A DNA stretch of 64,000 nt from Endomychus coccineus (lineage: Eukaryota; Arthropoda; Insecta; Coleoptera; Endomychidae), in contig OY294070.1 in the NCBI GenBank assembly GCA_958510875.1, positions 19,521,631-19,585,630 of the forward strand, written 5' to 3'. The position numbers and the translations under genes are program-made. Positions 13,001-22,019 of the stretch are shown here, piece after piece. How positions within the stretch are numbered: the first letter of the stretch is position 1; every line of letters starts with the position of its first letter. The notes beneath the pieces were generated by a model. The model did no database searches. It saw nothing but the letters and a program-made list of their open reading frames with translations, and had not been told where the DNA came from.

Positions 13001-16000
13001 GAGTTTGATTTTTCAAATTCCAAAAAAAAAAAGTGTTAGCAGCTTTGATATCCAGCATTTTCTGCCAATGGGATATTTCCACCTTGATAAATGTATCGAG
13101 TGGTAGCACTGCAGCTCACTCATTATACTGATGAGCGCGAGAGATCGAAACAGCTGTACGGAACTATTAGCTGCAGTGTTACTATGGAGAATAAGATCGA
13201 ATTATACTTTACATCAAACTAAATATCCCCTGTTAAATTGTTCATTTATTCCAGCAGCAAATTCCCTCCAGTTTCATCTCCAGAAGTGGAACACGCTTGT
13301 CTTGTACGGAATTCTATAACATGAATGTTCAAATTCTCCTTATTGTTTGCTTTAAAGCTGTTTTGTTTTCTGGGAGAAACTGTACAATTGCAATAATTAC
13401 GAAAAAAGAATAAACGTGGGCCAACAAGTCGCATCAAAGGATGCCACCCACTCGCCAAATTACCAAAGACAGATAGCCACTGGTTTCTACACTCATCTGA
13501 AGGAACTTCAGACATACAGACCTACTTATCATAAGATCAAATCGCCTATCCGCGTGTACAAACCTTCGGAATTGAGCGGTTTTAATATACCTGACGATTA
13601 CAATCTATCAGAAATCTGCGAAGATCTCGTCGAAGTGAAAACTTTCGAAGTGAACCAAACGTTCTTTGGAAGAAATCTGTTCTCGTTGAGGTGGACAAAG
13701 TGAATCTGCTATAGATAGAGACGAAACAAATATAATTTGCCTAATTAAATTTTAATAGTCTCAGTAATACCTAGTTTGGTAATTCTATCCAAAAAGCTAT
13801 TTGAATATAAATTTGAACTCATTTAAGTATTTTATAGAAAAAGTACAATGCTCAGTTTTTCGAAATAACTATTTGGTTTATCGATTTTGGTTCAACGGTA
13901 TGAGTAAGATATTCACTTTTCCGAAGTGAAGTGATGGGACACTTAAGAACATAATTTTAGATTTAGCTTCAGTTGATAGCTCTAGATTTGCGAATGCAAC
14001 AGTATAGAGAAACAATTTGTCAGCATTAATTTTTAATTACTTGTTAGAAGTTATGTGCAAATTTGAGTTTAATTTTGCTACTCCCGAAGGTTGAAATGCT
14101 ATTATACTAGGTAAACGCCGAAATCATAGATATAATAACAGTTTATTTTCAGATGTACAATTACTAACAACTCACCTCTGTTACTATCGATGCATCCAAT
14201 GAATCACTCCTTGAAAGGATCATCGCAGATTGTCGATGGAAGAAACCAAATTTTCGACATTCATATACGAGTGCATATTCATTGTAATCTGTGTTGAGGA
14301 CTATAAAGTTAGCATGTGATCCATCTAGAAATGAAATGTATGTGAATAAACGATTATTTGTTCTCCCAGAGAATAGCAATAGGTACAAACAGAAAACCGA
14401 ATGGATTTCTGGTAATTTTGCAAAGTAATGAATTTTACTTCCCCTTTATTGTTTTTATGTTCTCTTCATCCAAAAGTTCATCAACCTTCAAGGTTATCAG
14501 CAAAGCATAACGTTAGACATAAAATTGATAAATTTTCGAAATTAAGTAAATAAAACGAGAGCCTGCTATCACATATGACTATTTTTGATGGGCCTCATCA
14601 TTTGCTTTGCGTGCAATTGAGTCACAGTAGGTGATACTCCATCTTTCAAATGCCCTGTTAGTATCCGGTTCGTTGATCGTGAACGAACTAATTGGGAACA
14701 AACCATATTTCCTTGTTGCTTCAGATATCCTGCATCTACAGCTTCCTATCACGCATAGTACCTACGAGATATTGAGCAGACTTCCATTTTGCAAATGTAT
14801 ACATAGCGTTACTGATAAAACACCTCATTTGTCCTCAATGTCATTTCAATGATTTCCATTGCTTTTGTTGTTTGTGTTATCCATTCATATCGTGTTTGTG
14901 ATTATGCTCTTCGCAGACGAAGTCTGCCTGTAATAAACACACTTCTGAAGGGTTGAAAAAAAAAAATTCTTAGCTCCCAAAGTATGAATTGAATCGATTT
15001 GCAGTAAATTGAAGTTGATTTGAAACTGCTTTCACTCACATGATTGTCCCATGAAAGCGTGCTGTTGGTGGTGATCCCGAGCATGGAAATGGAAGACTTC
15101 ATACGGATAGTTGTAGCTGATCAAACTCTACTAGATTATCAGATGCCCATTTCAAAGCGAGATCTCCATTCACTGCGTCAACCTGCATCTGTCTCGCTTC
15201 TCTGGCTTCATTGGATGGTATAGGGCTCTAGATGATAAAGCAGTATGAAGTGTAACATCATCTGCAAAGATGTCGACGAGGCAGGTGGTCACTTCCAGCA
15301 GATCGTTGATATAGAACAGAAACAAAGCTGGTGCCGAAACAGGTCCCCGTGGAAGACCAGCGTTGATAGCCATTGTATCGGAGGATACTCCATCAACCAC
15401 CACATACTTGATCTATCTGAGAGAATACTCGATAATAAACGACAGTTGAGGCGGCAATCCATATGACGGAAACTATATGACGGAATGATAACATGTCCTA
15501 GAAATGATTGCCATTCAAGTCAATACAACTGCAACCAGATTGAGCTCGTCTAGTTCACCTATCTGGAATCTCTCGTTGTGGAACAACAGACGAGATTTCT
15601 GATCAACACCGACCATGGAAATATCTATATCAGCTGATTTGTGTTATTAGCTAGGGAAGCAGATTTTTAATCATCATTCACACTTCATATATTCAAAGTC
15701 ACAAGAGGAATATAATACATTATCGTATGAGTATTAAATCATATCCATAATGCCTTCCGCTATTTGTTCAAGTCTGTTGAAGCTGTAAAGTTTCATTTTA
15801 CTTACCCAATATATATTTTATTTCCATGCTTGCTGATTCAGCTGGCTTTTTGATAGTCAGCTTTGATTCATACCTAACTTCGTGCTTCAGACCGAAGAAA
15901 CGCAATGCAAAATTTTGACTGGTTTCAATCATTCCATATTGGAGGGGTTCGTCTGTTTCCGTGATATTGATAACTTTACAGGTATTCCCCGAGCTTGTTT

Positions 16001-17714
16001 TTTGTATAACGTGCCAAACACCCAAGAACTGCAAACAGTTACAAATGAATTCGTTAATTTATTAGATTACTTGCCCAAAACACTGATGTAGCTGTAAACT
16101 AAGCTGTGCAGAATAGAAGATGTTGTAAATACACATTTTTTTCATACTATGAGAGGGAAACCTATAAGGTTCGAAAAAACATCGGGTGAGTCAGCGGAGG
16201 AATGTTGGGGGAGGAGATAGGCATTCGAATTATTTTTGAAGGTTTGGAGGTCATGTGCACAGGTAAAAACCTCACTAGGCGAAGAGTTCCACAACTTCAC
16301 TGTTCGATAGAAAAATGAAGGCTAGTAGGAAGAACTTCGGCAGGTCCCGAGTTTCATTAAACTCTACTCGATTATCAGATCCTCATTTCAAAATTATAGC
16401 CAGATCTCTATTAATTGCGTGAAGCCACCTCTGTCACACTCCTCTGGCTTCATTTGATGGTATAGGGGTTCTAGATGAGAAACGGCATGAAGTGCACCAT
16501 CATGTGTAAATCTGTGGACGAGATAGGTTGTCACTTCTAGCAGATCGTTTATATAGAACAGAAACAAATATAGTACCAAGACAGATTCCTGTGGAACACC
16601 AGCGTTGATAGACATTGTGTCGGAGGATACTCCATGAAACACTACATGGAGTGTATCTGAGAGAAAATTCGATAGTGACTAACAAAGTTGAAGCGGCAAA
16701 CCATATAACTGAAGTTTCCCAAGAAACGTTTGGTGCGAGACTCGGGCAAATCCTTTGGAGATATTCAATGAACAGCTAGATATTCCCCATGTCTTCCAAC
16801 ATTAGGCAACATATTCTTCATTGAATTCTTGACAGCACCCAATACATGATTGGAAATAATCAAAAACACACTATTAAAATCTCAAATATTCCAACTACGT
16901 TCCTGAGACGTATCGGGTGACGTTAAAGTACTACACGTCCCTGACTGAGCTGGGCGAATCACCTCAGATATTTGCACACTGCTCAAGTGCTCAATGTATA
17001 GAGGGAGGGCGCAGTCCATGTACTAAAAGGTCTATGGCTTTAATCGGAATTTTTCAACTTATAATTGAGACTATCTTCTATACAGTATTATTATTTAACT
17101 GGTGGTATAAGAGTCCAGTCGCACGGTCGACCGAATCCTGAGAATCTGGCAAAATTTGATATGGCTAAAATGTGATCAAATCCTTTTTTTATAGATAATT
17201 GGATAAAAAGCACTTCTATTTGATCAGAAAATGCAGCTAGAAAAGTCATGGCCATTTTGTCGAAAGAAGACTTACAATTTTCCGGGTTTCTTCATTTACG
17301 GCAAAATTTGATATGGCTGAAATGTGATCAAATCCTTTTTTTACAGATTATTGGATAGAAAGCACTTCTATTTGATCAGAAAATGCAGCTAGAAAAGTTA
17401 TGGCCATTTTGTCGAAAGAATTTTCCGGGTTTCTTCATTTACTTAAATTAATTTTGGAATAAAGCCTCTAATCAAAAAAACAAAGGAGATCAAAGAGATA
17501 GATGATTCGAATAATCTTCATTTGAAGATTATGGGCTTGAGATAAGGCTCTTTTTGTGATTCTTTTAACCCATATCTTCGATTTATCCACCTGTTACCTG
17601 TTTCATATCAAAATTCGACATCGGTTTCACATCAGGACAATCACCCAAATGAAACTTATGACCTTCAATTGTTGCGAAACAAATGAGAAAAACACCACAC
17701 ACCAACTTGAGCAT
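6880..17714 (-). CDS. Apolipoprotein-D-like (Lazarillo-type) lipocalin, gene 1, complete, four exons
   Basis: Joining 17714-17598, 16028-15806, 14324-14176 and 7059-6880 gives an uninterrupted 222-residue protein. All junctions are GT/AG and the phases agree (0, 1, 0). A signal peptide spans about residues 1-18. The lipocalin GxW motif is G42-V-W44, in FLGVWHVIQKTSSGNTC. The second block, NTDYNEYALVYECRKF (residues 124-139), is the conserved TDY-x-x-Y strand. Four cysteines (26, 56, 136, 186) fit the two disulfides of ApoD-type lipocalins. Length matches the family. The product is predicted to be a secreted beta-barrel carrier of a hydrophobic ligand; which ligand is unknown. Introns of 7.1, 1.5 and 1.6 kb are filled with transposable elements. 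A paralogue begins at 2218 on the same strand. Confidence 0.9.
7380..8665 (-). mobile_element. Family A non-LTR retrotransposon, 3' fragments
   Basis: The main piece (about 7766-8665) encodes, on the minus strand, the thumb region of a reverse transcriptase (QWGSDNLIEFNVTKTQ, TTNCTLSWDDYV). It then has a C-terminal region with FRIGELDEFKLVTPSLSSSR and the tail LQTFKKNLNAYLLS. A short second piece of the same C-terminal region lies near 7400-7470. The sequence matches the plus-strand copy at 31.9-33.2 kb and copies at 15, 16, 34 and 37 kb. All are broken by stops and frameshifts. The copy sits in intron 3 of lipocalin gene 1 in the sense orientation of that gene. Confidence 0.8.
8655..10060 (-). 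mobile_element. Pogo-like (Tc1/mariner superfamily) element, transposase N-terminal part only
   Basis: The minus strand from about 9605 encodes MVRNYKRKCNRDVGQKYS, then CAIDAVKNGQMTCSKAAELF, the paired helix-turn-helix of CENP-B/pogo transposases. It continues with NRWGFGLTRKELLDTVQQYV and GEDWYLSFSMRHRLSLKK, the second DNA-binding (CENPB-type) domain. No DDE domain follows, so the element is non-autonomous or internally deleted. The ends are inverted: GGGGTAACTGTGGCAAA at 8664-8680 and the reverse complement of GGGGTTATTGTGGCAA at 10035-10050. The same GGGG...TGTGGCA word recurs inside. Confidence 0.82.
10079..11746 (-). mobile_element. hAT remnant of the ZMYM1/DUF4371 type
   Basis: The left end starts CAGTGGCGGCTCGTG, a typical end for this hAT group, immediately next to the pogo-like element. 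The minus strand encodes the C-terminal dimerisation domain: LCLTVTIPFTSASVERSFST then LKRIKTYMRNTVGQNRL. Upstream are degraded pieces, including GICVMAGHLNGLQTKIKSVS near 11370-11300. Frames are broken throughout. The right end is uncertain: a GC-rich stretch at 11690-11746 ends in TTACTG and may be the other terminus. Confidence 0.75.
11790..12600 (-). mobile_element. Non-LTR retrotransposon ORF2 fragment: endonuclease and linker
   Basis: The minus strand encodes parts of an apurinic-type endonuclease: LALIQQNYPAAEIIIIGNFN (usually GDFN), FDLFLTINPD, and PLGSSDHSLI with the conserved SDH. A linker follows, with KCPNGSRSFWTFAKAIGRNF, a block found between endonuclease and reverse transcriptase in insect elements. 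Stops interrupt it and no reverse transcriptase follows. It lies in intron 3 of lipocalin gene 1. Confidence 0.72.
12560..13170 (+). mobile_element. Penelope-like element 3' tail (GIY-YIG end and 3' UTR)
   Basis: The plus strand encodes RFHEHLVRCRLKKEDSNHAN then HLLEHIN. After a frameshift comes IEEKGHKFNILETRETLK, resembling the last part of a GIY-YIG endonuclease as in the Penelope copy at 42.2 kb. A non-coding stretch follows, ending in a hammerhead-like motif CTGATGA...GAAACAGCTGT (13128-13157). The spacing from coding end to motif is similar to that in the intact copy. The same sequence lies on the minus strand at about 54.57-53.98 kb next to the fatty acid synthase terminal exon. Family assignment is from motif resemblance only. 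Confidence 0.55.
13128..13158 (+). ncRNA. Decayed hammerhead-ribozyme-like motif of a Penelope-like element
   Basis: CTGATGA, a short spacer and GAAA followed by the self-complementary ACAGCTGT are the conserved parts of a Penelope-type hammerhead. Stem II (GCGC GAGA GATC) pairs only at its ends, so the ribozyme is probably inactive. Confidence 0.4.
13374..13733 (+). pseudogene. Stray copy of the fatty acid synthase terminal (thioesterase) exon
   Basis: The plus strand carries a close copy of the minus-strand FAS exon at 53788-53351, with VASKDATHSPNYQRQ, YHKIKSPIRVYKPSE and GFNIPDDYNLSEICEDLVEV. Three faults show it is dead. The acceptor CCAG has become CTGG. The first codons are shifted. 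A deletion of roughly 75 bases removes the EGNH segment with the catalytic histidine and joins VKTFE to NQTFFGR. Intron-side sequence (12.6-13.37 kb) and 3' flank (to about 13935) also match the FAS locus, so the copy is genomic or from unspliced RNA, not from mature mRNA. It lies antisense in lipocalin intron 3. Confidence 0.85.
13940..14090 (+). repeat. Second partial copy of the Penelope-like 3' UTR
   Basis: This stretch repeats about 12890-13030 (shared words ATAATTTTAGATTTAGCTTCAGTT and CAATTTGTCAGCAT in the 54.2-kb and 14.0-kb versions). It begins directly where homology to the FAS 3' flank stops, so partial copies are arranged head to tail. Confidence 0.6.
14176..14324 (-). CDS. Lipocalin gene 1, exon 3
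   Basis: It follows a TTTCATTTCTAG acceptor. It encodes DGSHANFIVLNTDYNEY and YECRKFGFFHRQSAMILSR, including the third cysteine, and ends before GTGAGT in phase 0. Confidence 0.9.
14900..15620 (-). mobile_element. Family A retrotransposon fragment
   Basis: The minus strand encodes GVSSDTMAINAGLPRGPVSA then LFLFYINDLLEVTTCLVDIF and ADDVTLHTALSSRALYHPMK, the reverse transcriptase palm with the catalytic ADD. The thumb (TTNSTLSWDNHV) and 3' part follow. Frameshifts and deletions break it. It lies in intron 2 of lipocalin gene 1. Confidence 0.8.
15806..16028 (-). CDS. Lipocalin gene 1, exon 2
   Basis: It follows a TTTGCAG acceptor and starts FLGVWHVIQK with the GxW lipocalin signature. It carries the second conserved cysteine (GNTCKV) and strands through LTIKKPAESASMEIKYIL. 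The donor is GTAAGT, phase 1. Confidence 0.9.
16170..16760 (-). mobile_element. Family A retrotransposon fragment
   Basis: The minus strand encodes GVSSDTMSINAGVPQESVLV and FYINDLLEVTTYLVHRFTHD; the catalytic FADD has decayed to FTHD. It is preceded by TIEFSLRYTPC as in the 32-kb copy. A 3' fragment of the same family lies at about 16200-16350. It lies in intron 1 of lipocalin gene 1. Confidence 0.8.
17148..17441. repeat. Tandem duplication, two units of about 150 bp
   Basis: Unit 1 (17148-17299) and unit 2 (17300-17441) both start GGCAAAATTTGATATGGCT and share AAGCACTTCTATTTGATCAG and CATTTTGTCGAAAGAA. They differ by a few substitutions and a short gap. The pair lies about 160 bases from lipocalin exon 1, in its first intron. 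Confidence 0.9.
17598..17714 (-). CDS. Lipocalin gene 1, exon 1
   Basis: It encodes the signal peptide MLKLVCGVFLICFATIEG and the mature N-terminus HKFHLGDCPDVKPMSNFDM. It ends CAG with a GTAACAGG donor, phase 0. It is the same length as exon 1 of the paralogue. Confidence 0.9.
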
Positions 17715-18400
17715 TCTGAAAATTTATGATTATGTCTTTACCGGGCTTGAACTATACTGCGAATAACCAACGAACATTTTGTAATCGTTATTGATTGTGT
17801 TTTGACCCGAGATGTTAATTAAGCGAACCAGGCTCATCTTTTTTCTTATCTATTTGTGTGATATTGTCCAGTAGAATTTGGGAATAATATTTTTATTTCA
17901 ATATCACTGAATAAACTCGTATCAATTATGCTCTTGGTAGATAAGGGCGATGCCAACAATCTGAAAGATAGTTATAAAATTGGACCAGATAATTGCCGCT
18001 TGTGAAGCGACATAAACGACGTTCGACAGGGCGCAAAGCCGGATGTTATTAGTTACCCGGGTCGCTGTATGTCTAACTCGCGGCTTTGCTTTCCCGCCAT
18101 TGTTAAGAGGTTAAACAGGTACAAAGATTGGAAAATTAATCTAGATTTTAGAGTTAGATTTATTCTTTCTAATGTATGAATATTGTAATTCTAGATTGTT
18201 CAGTTTTACACCTTTACTCGAATAATGCAAAAATTTAAAGAATATTGAGAAGTATGTCCTGCTTGTAGAACAGGTTCAGAGGAAGATGAATCTGTTTTAG
18301 GGTGTCTGAAGGATTCAAAATATTCCTTGTATATATACTTTTTTCTAACATTCATACAGTACATTACAGTTCACCAAAGATACTCCTCCTCACCGGTCGG
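17715..18400. other. Upstream region of lipocalin gene 1
   Basis: No coding sequence is supported. It should contain the promoter of lipocalin gene 1; no convincing TATA box was seen. A short GC-richer patch at 18030-18110 contains the inverted words GCAAAGCCG (18033-18041) and CGGCTTTGC (18081-18089). Confidence 0.4.
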
Positions 18401-20220
18401 TGAGTAGCTTCAGGTTCCTAGGTCGTGTGCCCTCAGTAGACTTATTCAACCCAGAATGACTGCTTTCTGCAGCCGGTCTATCAAGATCTGCGCCGAGTTT
18501 TACAGGCCAAAGTGATCTCCAAGTTGGAACGCAGCGGAAACCGAATTTTGCCCAAGACCCCGATGATTAGAGCCACAAATACGACCTGGAGGCCTCAGTA
18601 TCCCGTGCAGAGCTCGAACAGGAGAACTTGGTACTTTGCTGATTTTCCTCCTCCTTCAAGACTATGTTCTTCTCTGCCGGAGCAGAGAATTCGATGACAT
18701 ACATAGTCTTTATTGTTTTTCGAAGACAACGTCAGGACAATTTGCTTGTATGTAGATCTGTCATTTTTCGTTTCCAACAACGGACTCAATATGGCCTGGC
18801 ATGTAAGGTAGAACCGGCTATTGGTCTATGCCATACGAGTGCCTTAGATGGTAATACAGCACCCGTAGGGCCTCATTATTGCAATGAGTGTACGCCGAGG
18901 ATGCTTTTGCCGGACATGCCGATAGCAGGTGGAAAACCATCTCAGCCGCCTTCCGACAGGCCCTGCAGCTGATATCAGGGACTCGAACACACATCACGTT
19001 GCGGCGATAGAACAAGATGTTAATTACGCCATCTTGGCAAGCTGTCGTAAATTCTTCGGTCTCGGATGTGAGCCCCCGGCTGACCTTAGGTAGCCGAAGG
19101 TCAGCCTGGTTGACAAGCCGAGCGTTTTGATGTTCCGATAGAAAACACCGTGTATCGGCTTATCAACATGCCACCAGAGCATAAAATCTTGCTCCGCGAC
19201 ATTTATCCGGGCTTACAGGCGAGAAGATTTAAGCTCGAGGTTGTCCTCTAATTGGTCTTCTTGACTGAGAAATTTGATGACAAGTTCTTCCGCAGCTTTT
19301 TGTGCTGCCTTAACGACAAAACCCTCCACTCCGGCCGCTTCGTGGCTTCTGACAAGGCACATGAGAGAGTTCGAACTCCTAGGAACATTAGACACTATAT
19401 TCAAGACCACACTTCAATGCAGACCCTCCAGACTAAGGAGTCCCTTACCTACCCGTTGACGTGGGAGATAAATTTGGAAAATGGACAACCTAGGAAGCAA
19501 ACTGTGATGTATATGCATCATTTACCGGGTGTCTTTGTCGAGTCTATGCAGCTCATCGACCGTCCGTCTCACCACTCCAACAGAGAAAAGCAGGACTGGA
19601 ACGGTAAGCAATCGCGTTGTTCTCACTCGGAAGTTTGGAAGACCAAATCTTTTGAACAACCTTATTCTACCTTTCGCGGAGAGCCACCTTTATCTGGGAA
19701 ACGTCATAATTAAGACGTTGTCCAATTATCAGGTATCAGTAGGTCTCAAGCATCAAGATGCTTCCGTCAGCAAGCTGCAGATTCTTGTGCACTACCGGAG
19801 ATCGTGCTCTCCTCTCAATGAAAAATTGCGCTCTTGTCCAATCCCAACTTCATGCCTACGGCTCGTGTATATTCTTGAACCACGTTGAGAGCGTGATGGA
19901 GGCTTACTCCTCAGAGGAATACAGTTCCGATCATCCATGTAAAATAAATCGGTGATCTAATGCCTCCGGTCGTTCGGTGGTCCAGAATAATATCCACGAA
20001 TCCATCTTGATATAATGGAGAGCGGCAGCAGTGAGATGTTGAACAAGAGGGAACTCAATAAGTTTCCTTGGGAAACAACCCCACGCTGCTCGCTGATGTT
20101 AATAATTACCGGACCGTTCGATTTCAACAATCTAGCATACAACATACGTGTAAATAACTCGCAGTAGGTGACAAGTGATCGGCCAGTAATTCTCGGGATC
20201 AGAAGTGTTTTTATCAATTA
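18400..20220 (-). mobile_element. Decayed R2/R4-like non-LTR retrotransposon
   Basis: On the minus strand, GRSLVTYCELFTRMLYARLL and RGVVSQGNLLSSLLFNISLL (usually RGVRQGDPLSPLLFN) mark the reverse transcriptase near 20170-20030. Downstream, VRVPDISCRACRKAAEMVFH then LLSACP is the Cys-His finger of R2-type elements (about 18985-18900). A C-terminal stretch with SNHRGLGQNSVSAAF and RLQKAVILG follows near 18560-18460. The frame is broken many times. Long plus-strand frames here are antisense shadows. Confidence 0.7.
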
Positions 20221-20342
20221 TATACCATTCATGGCCTGGAAAATGGCCACTATATTCCTCTTTTATATTGTCTGTAACCAAATAAGACTGCTGACACATA
20301 TATATTAAACTTTTTCTGCTTAAATCTGCAATTGTTAAACCG

Positions 20343-21128
20343 ATGAAGCCATTCGTAGATTTTAAAATAGCACTACATATTGCGCTAAGAAATGTATTGC
20401 CAAAAACGAAAATGAACGGTTGTATATTTCACTCACGTCAAGCGTTGTACAGAAAAATTCAGTCTTCAAGGTTAACTCAAATATATAAAGAAAAAAAAAG
20501 AAGAAAGGCTTATTCACACTTTTTTTTTCTCTTTTGTTGGGAGGTGGTTGAAACTTTTTATGCACCTTATGGTCCTGTAACATCCCATAAGGTAGTCTGG
20601 TAGTCCCTGAGTCCCGAACTTAATCACCTCAGATATACCCACTAAACACTCCACCTCGTGTTGTAGGCTCGATCCTGCAGTCTCGATGACACTCGGACTT
20701 GACAACATATTGTATCTTGCCGCACCACTTTCTCGGGCCATCGAAACAATTCCGCAGTCGCTGGATTCGAACCCGCGACCAACAGTTACTTATTTGAAAC
20801 CATCTGAAGTTGAGGATTGTTTTATATTCGATTTGATGTCATATATACCAAATAATGAACTGTTGGATAAATACGCTGATTATTACTTATTAGATTAGTA
20901 TATAGCACCTGATTCCTATTTCCTACCAAATATAATGTAAAAATGGGCGGACTGAAATCCAACGATAAAACGAACTACAAGCGCATGCGAATCGTTCCAT
21001 TAAAAATTGAATCCTCCATTTTATTGTTGTCACCCTTCAATATTTATTTTTATAGAAAAGAATTTCAGATCGATGCGTATTTAAAAATAAAAAGTTTAAA
21101 TATTCCTGCCAAAATAAAAGACAAATGA
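20343..21128 (+). pseudogene. MULE-type transposase remnant, split by an insertion
   Basis: The plus strand encodes VDFKIALHIALRNVLPKTKM then NGCIFHSRQALYRKIQSSRL, the DF-x-x-A...GCxFHxxQ core of MULE transposases. After an inserted block (about 20519-20795) the protein resumes with LKPSEVEDCFIFDLMSYIPN and, in shifted frames, IKRTTSACESFH and LLLSPFNIYFYRKEFQIDAY then LKIKSL. RTTxACESFHxxxN...SxHPNIF is the MULE C-terminal signature. Stops and frameshifts make it non-functional. Whether it is a transposon or a decayed domesticated gene is not resolved; no terminal repeats were seen. Confidence 0.7.
20519..20795 (-). mobile_element. SINE-like insertion with a tRNA-type B box
   Basis: On the minus strand the block begins near GGTCGCGGGTTCGAATCC, matching the tRNA B-box GGTTCGAATCC. 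After about 260 bases it ends in an A-rich run (the plus strand shows a T-rich run at 20519-20536). It interrupts the MULE coding sequence, which fits a retroposed SINE. A clear A box was not found, so it may be 5'-truncated. Confidence 0.45.
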
Positions 21129-21211
21129 GAGAGAAGTAAATTGAAATTTATTGGAAACATGGTCAATACGAATGAACTATAAAAGAGTTCACACTGTGAA
21201 TATGTTATAAC

Positions 21212-21330
21212 ACTATTGATAACAAATAATCACGCTTATCCACTAAAAATACTAAAATGGGTAGCCGAAAAGTCCTCAGTACTTTGATAGTATTTTTAAT
21301 GGATAAGGGTGATCATTTCTTATCAAAAAT
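21212..21330. repeat. Inverted repeat / hairpin with about 42-bp arms
   Basis: The left arm (about 21213-21256) and right arm (about 21280-21327) pair with few mismatches. Shared cores are CTTATCCA and AAAAATACTA. Loop of about 24 bases. It could be a MITE remnant or a transcribed hairpin. Confidence 0.65.
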
Positions 21331-22019
21331 GGTTAATACGCTTCGGTCTGGAAATATTTCTAGAATTAATTTTGCTAAATCTGTATCACATCAAAGCTTT
21401 TAAAAGTGTTATTGCAGGTATGTTTTTAACTATACTATTTTAAGTAATAGTATGTTCTCAGTACCTATATTTAAGTTGTACATACGTTTTGCTTTTACTC
21501 TACAGCCAACATCAATTCGTGTTCGATTTTGGTTTAATAAAGAAAGTTGTAGCACTTATAGAACATTATGATATTTTATTTTACGTCTTCCTTTCGGCCG
21601 AAAATACTCAAGATATAAGAATGAACCCTGAAACTTTCGGCCGAATTTACAGCTCCCCTTCAAGTACCTGTCCTGATTTCGGCCCGTTCATTATGAAGTT
21701 GGTTGAGTTATCGAAAGTATTTACCCAAATCCGGTTTAACAAACATTAACGAGTGCTTTTTAAAACATACACTGAAGTATATTGGAACTGCGGGTACATC
21801 TATAACCGACTGGAATTCATTTGAAAATGACTAATAATCATTACTGAAACACATAAGTTTAATGTGGTATTTCCACAATAATTAAAGAAATTAAATATAT
21901 TCCTATAATTCTCTCAAATCTCATGAACGATAATGAGTATTTAATGTAACACTGAAAACAGAACGGAGTTTCCTGAATCTAATTGGTCATTAAGTAAATT
22001 ATTTGAAGGGTTTCATGTT
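21331..22019. other. No recognisable gene
   Basis: AT-rich spacer between the hairpin and the mariner. One open frame (21489-21749, plus) has no recognisable domain and no exon context, so it is not called. Confidence 0.35.

Noticed and set aside
18033..18089. GCAAAGCCG/CGGCTTTGC inverted words as a structural RNA gene
   Set aside because: Only a 9-bp stem with a 39-base loop; no tRNA, snRNA or other known RNA signature.
19252..19713. Plus-strand open frame of 153 codons
   Set aside because: It is antisense to a decayed R2-like element on the minus strand, has no recognisable domain and no exon context.
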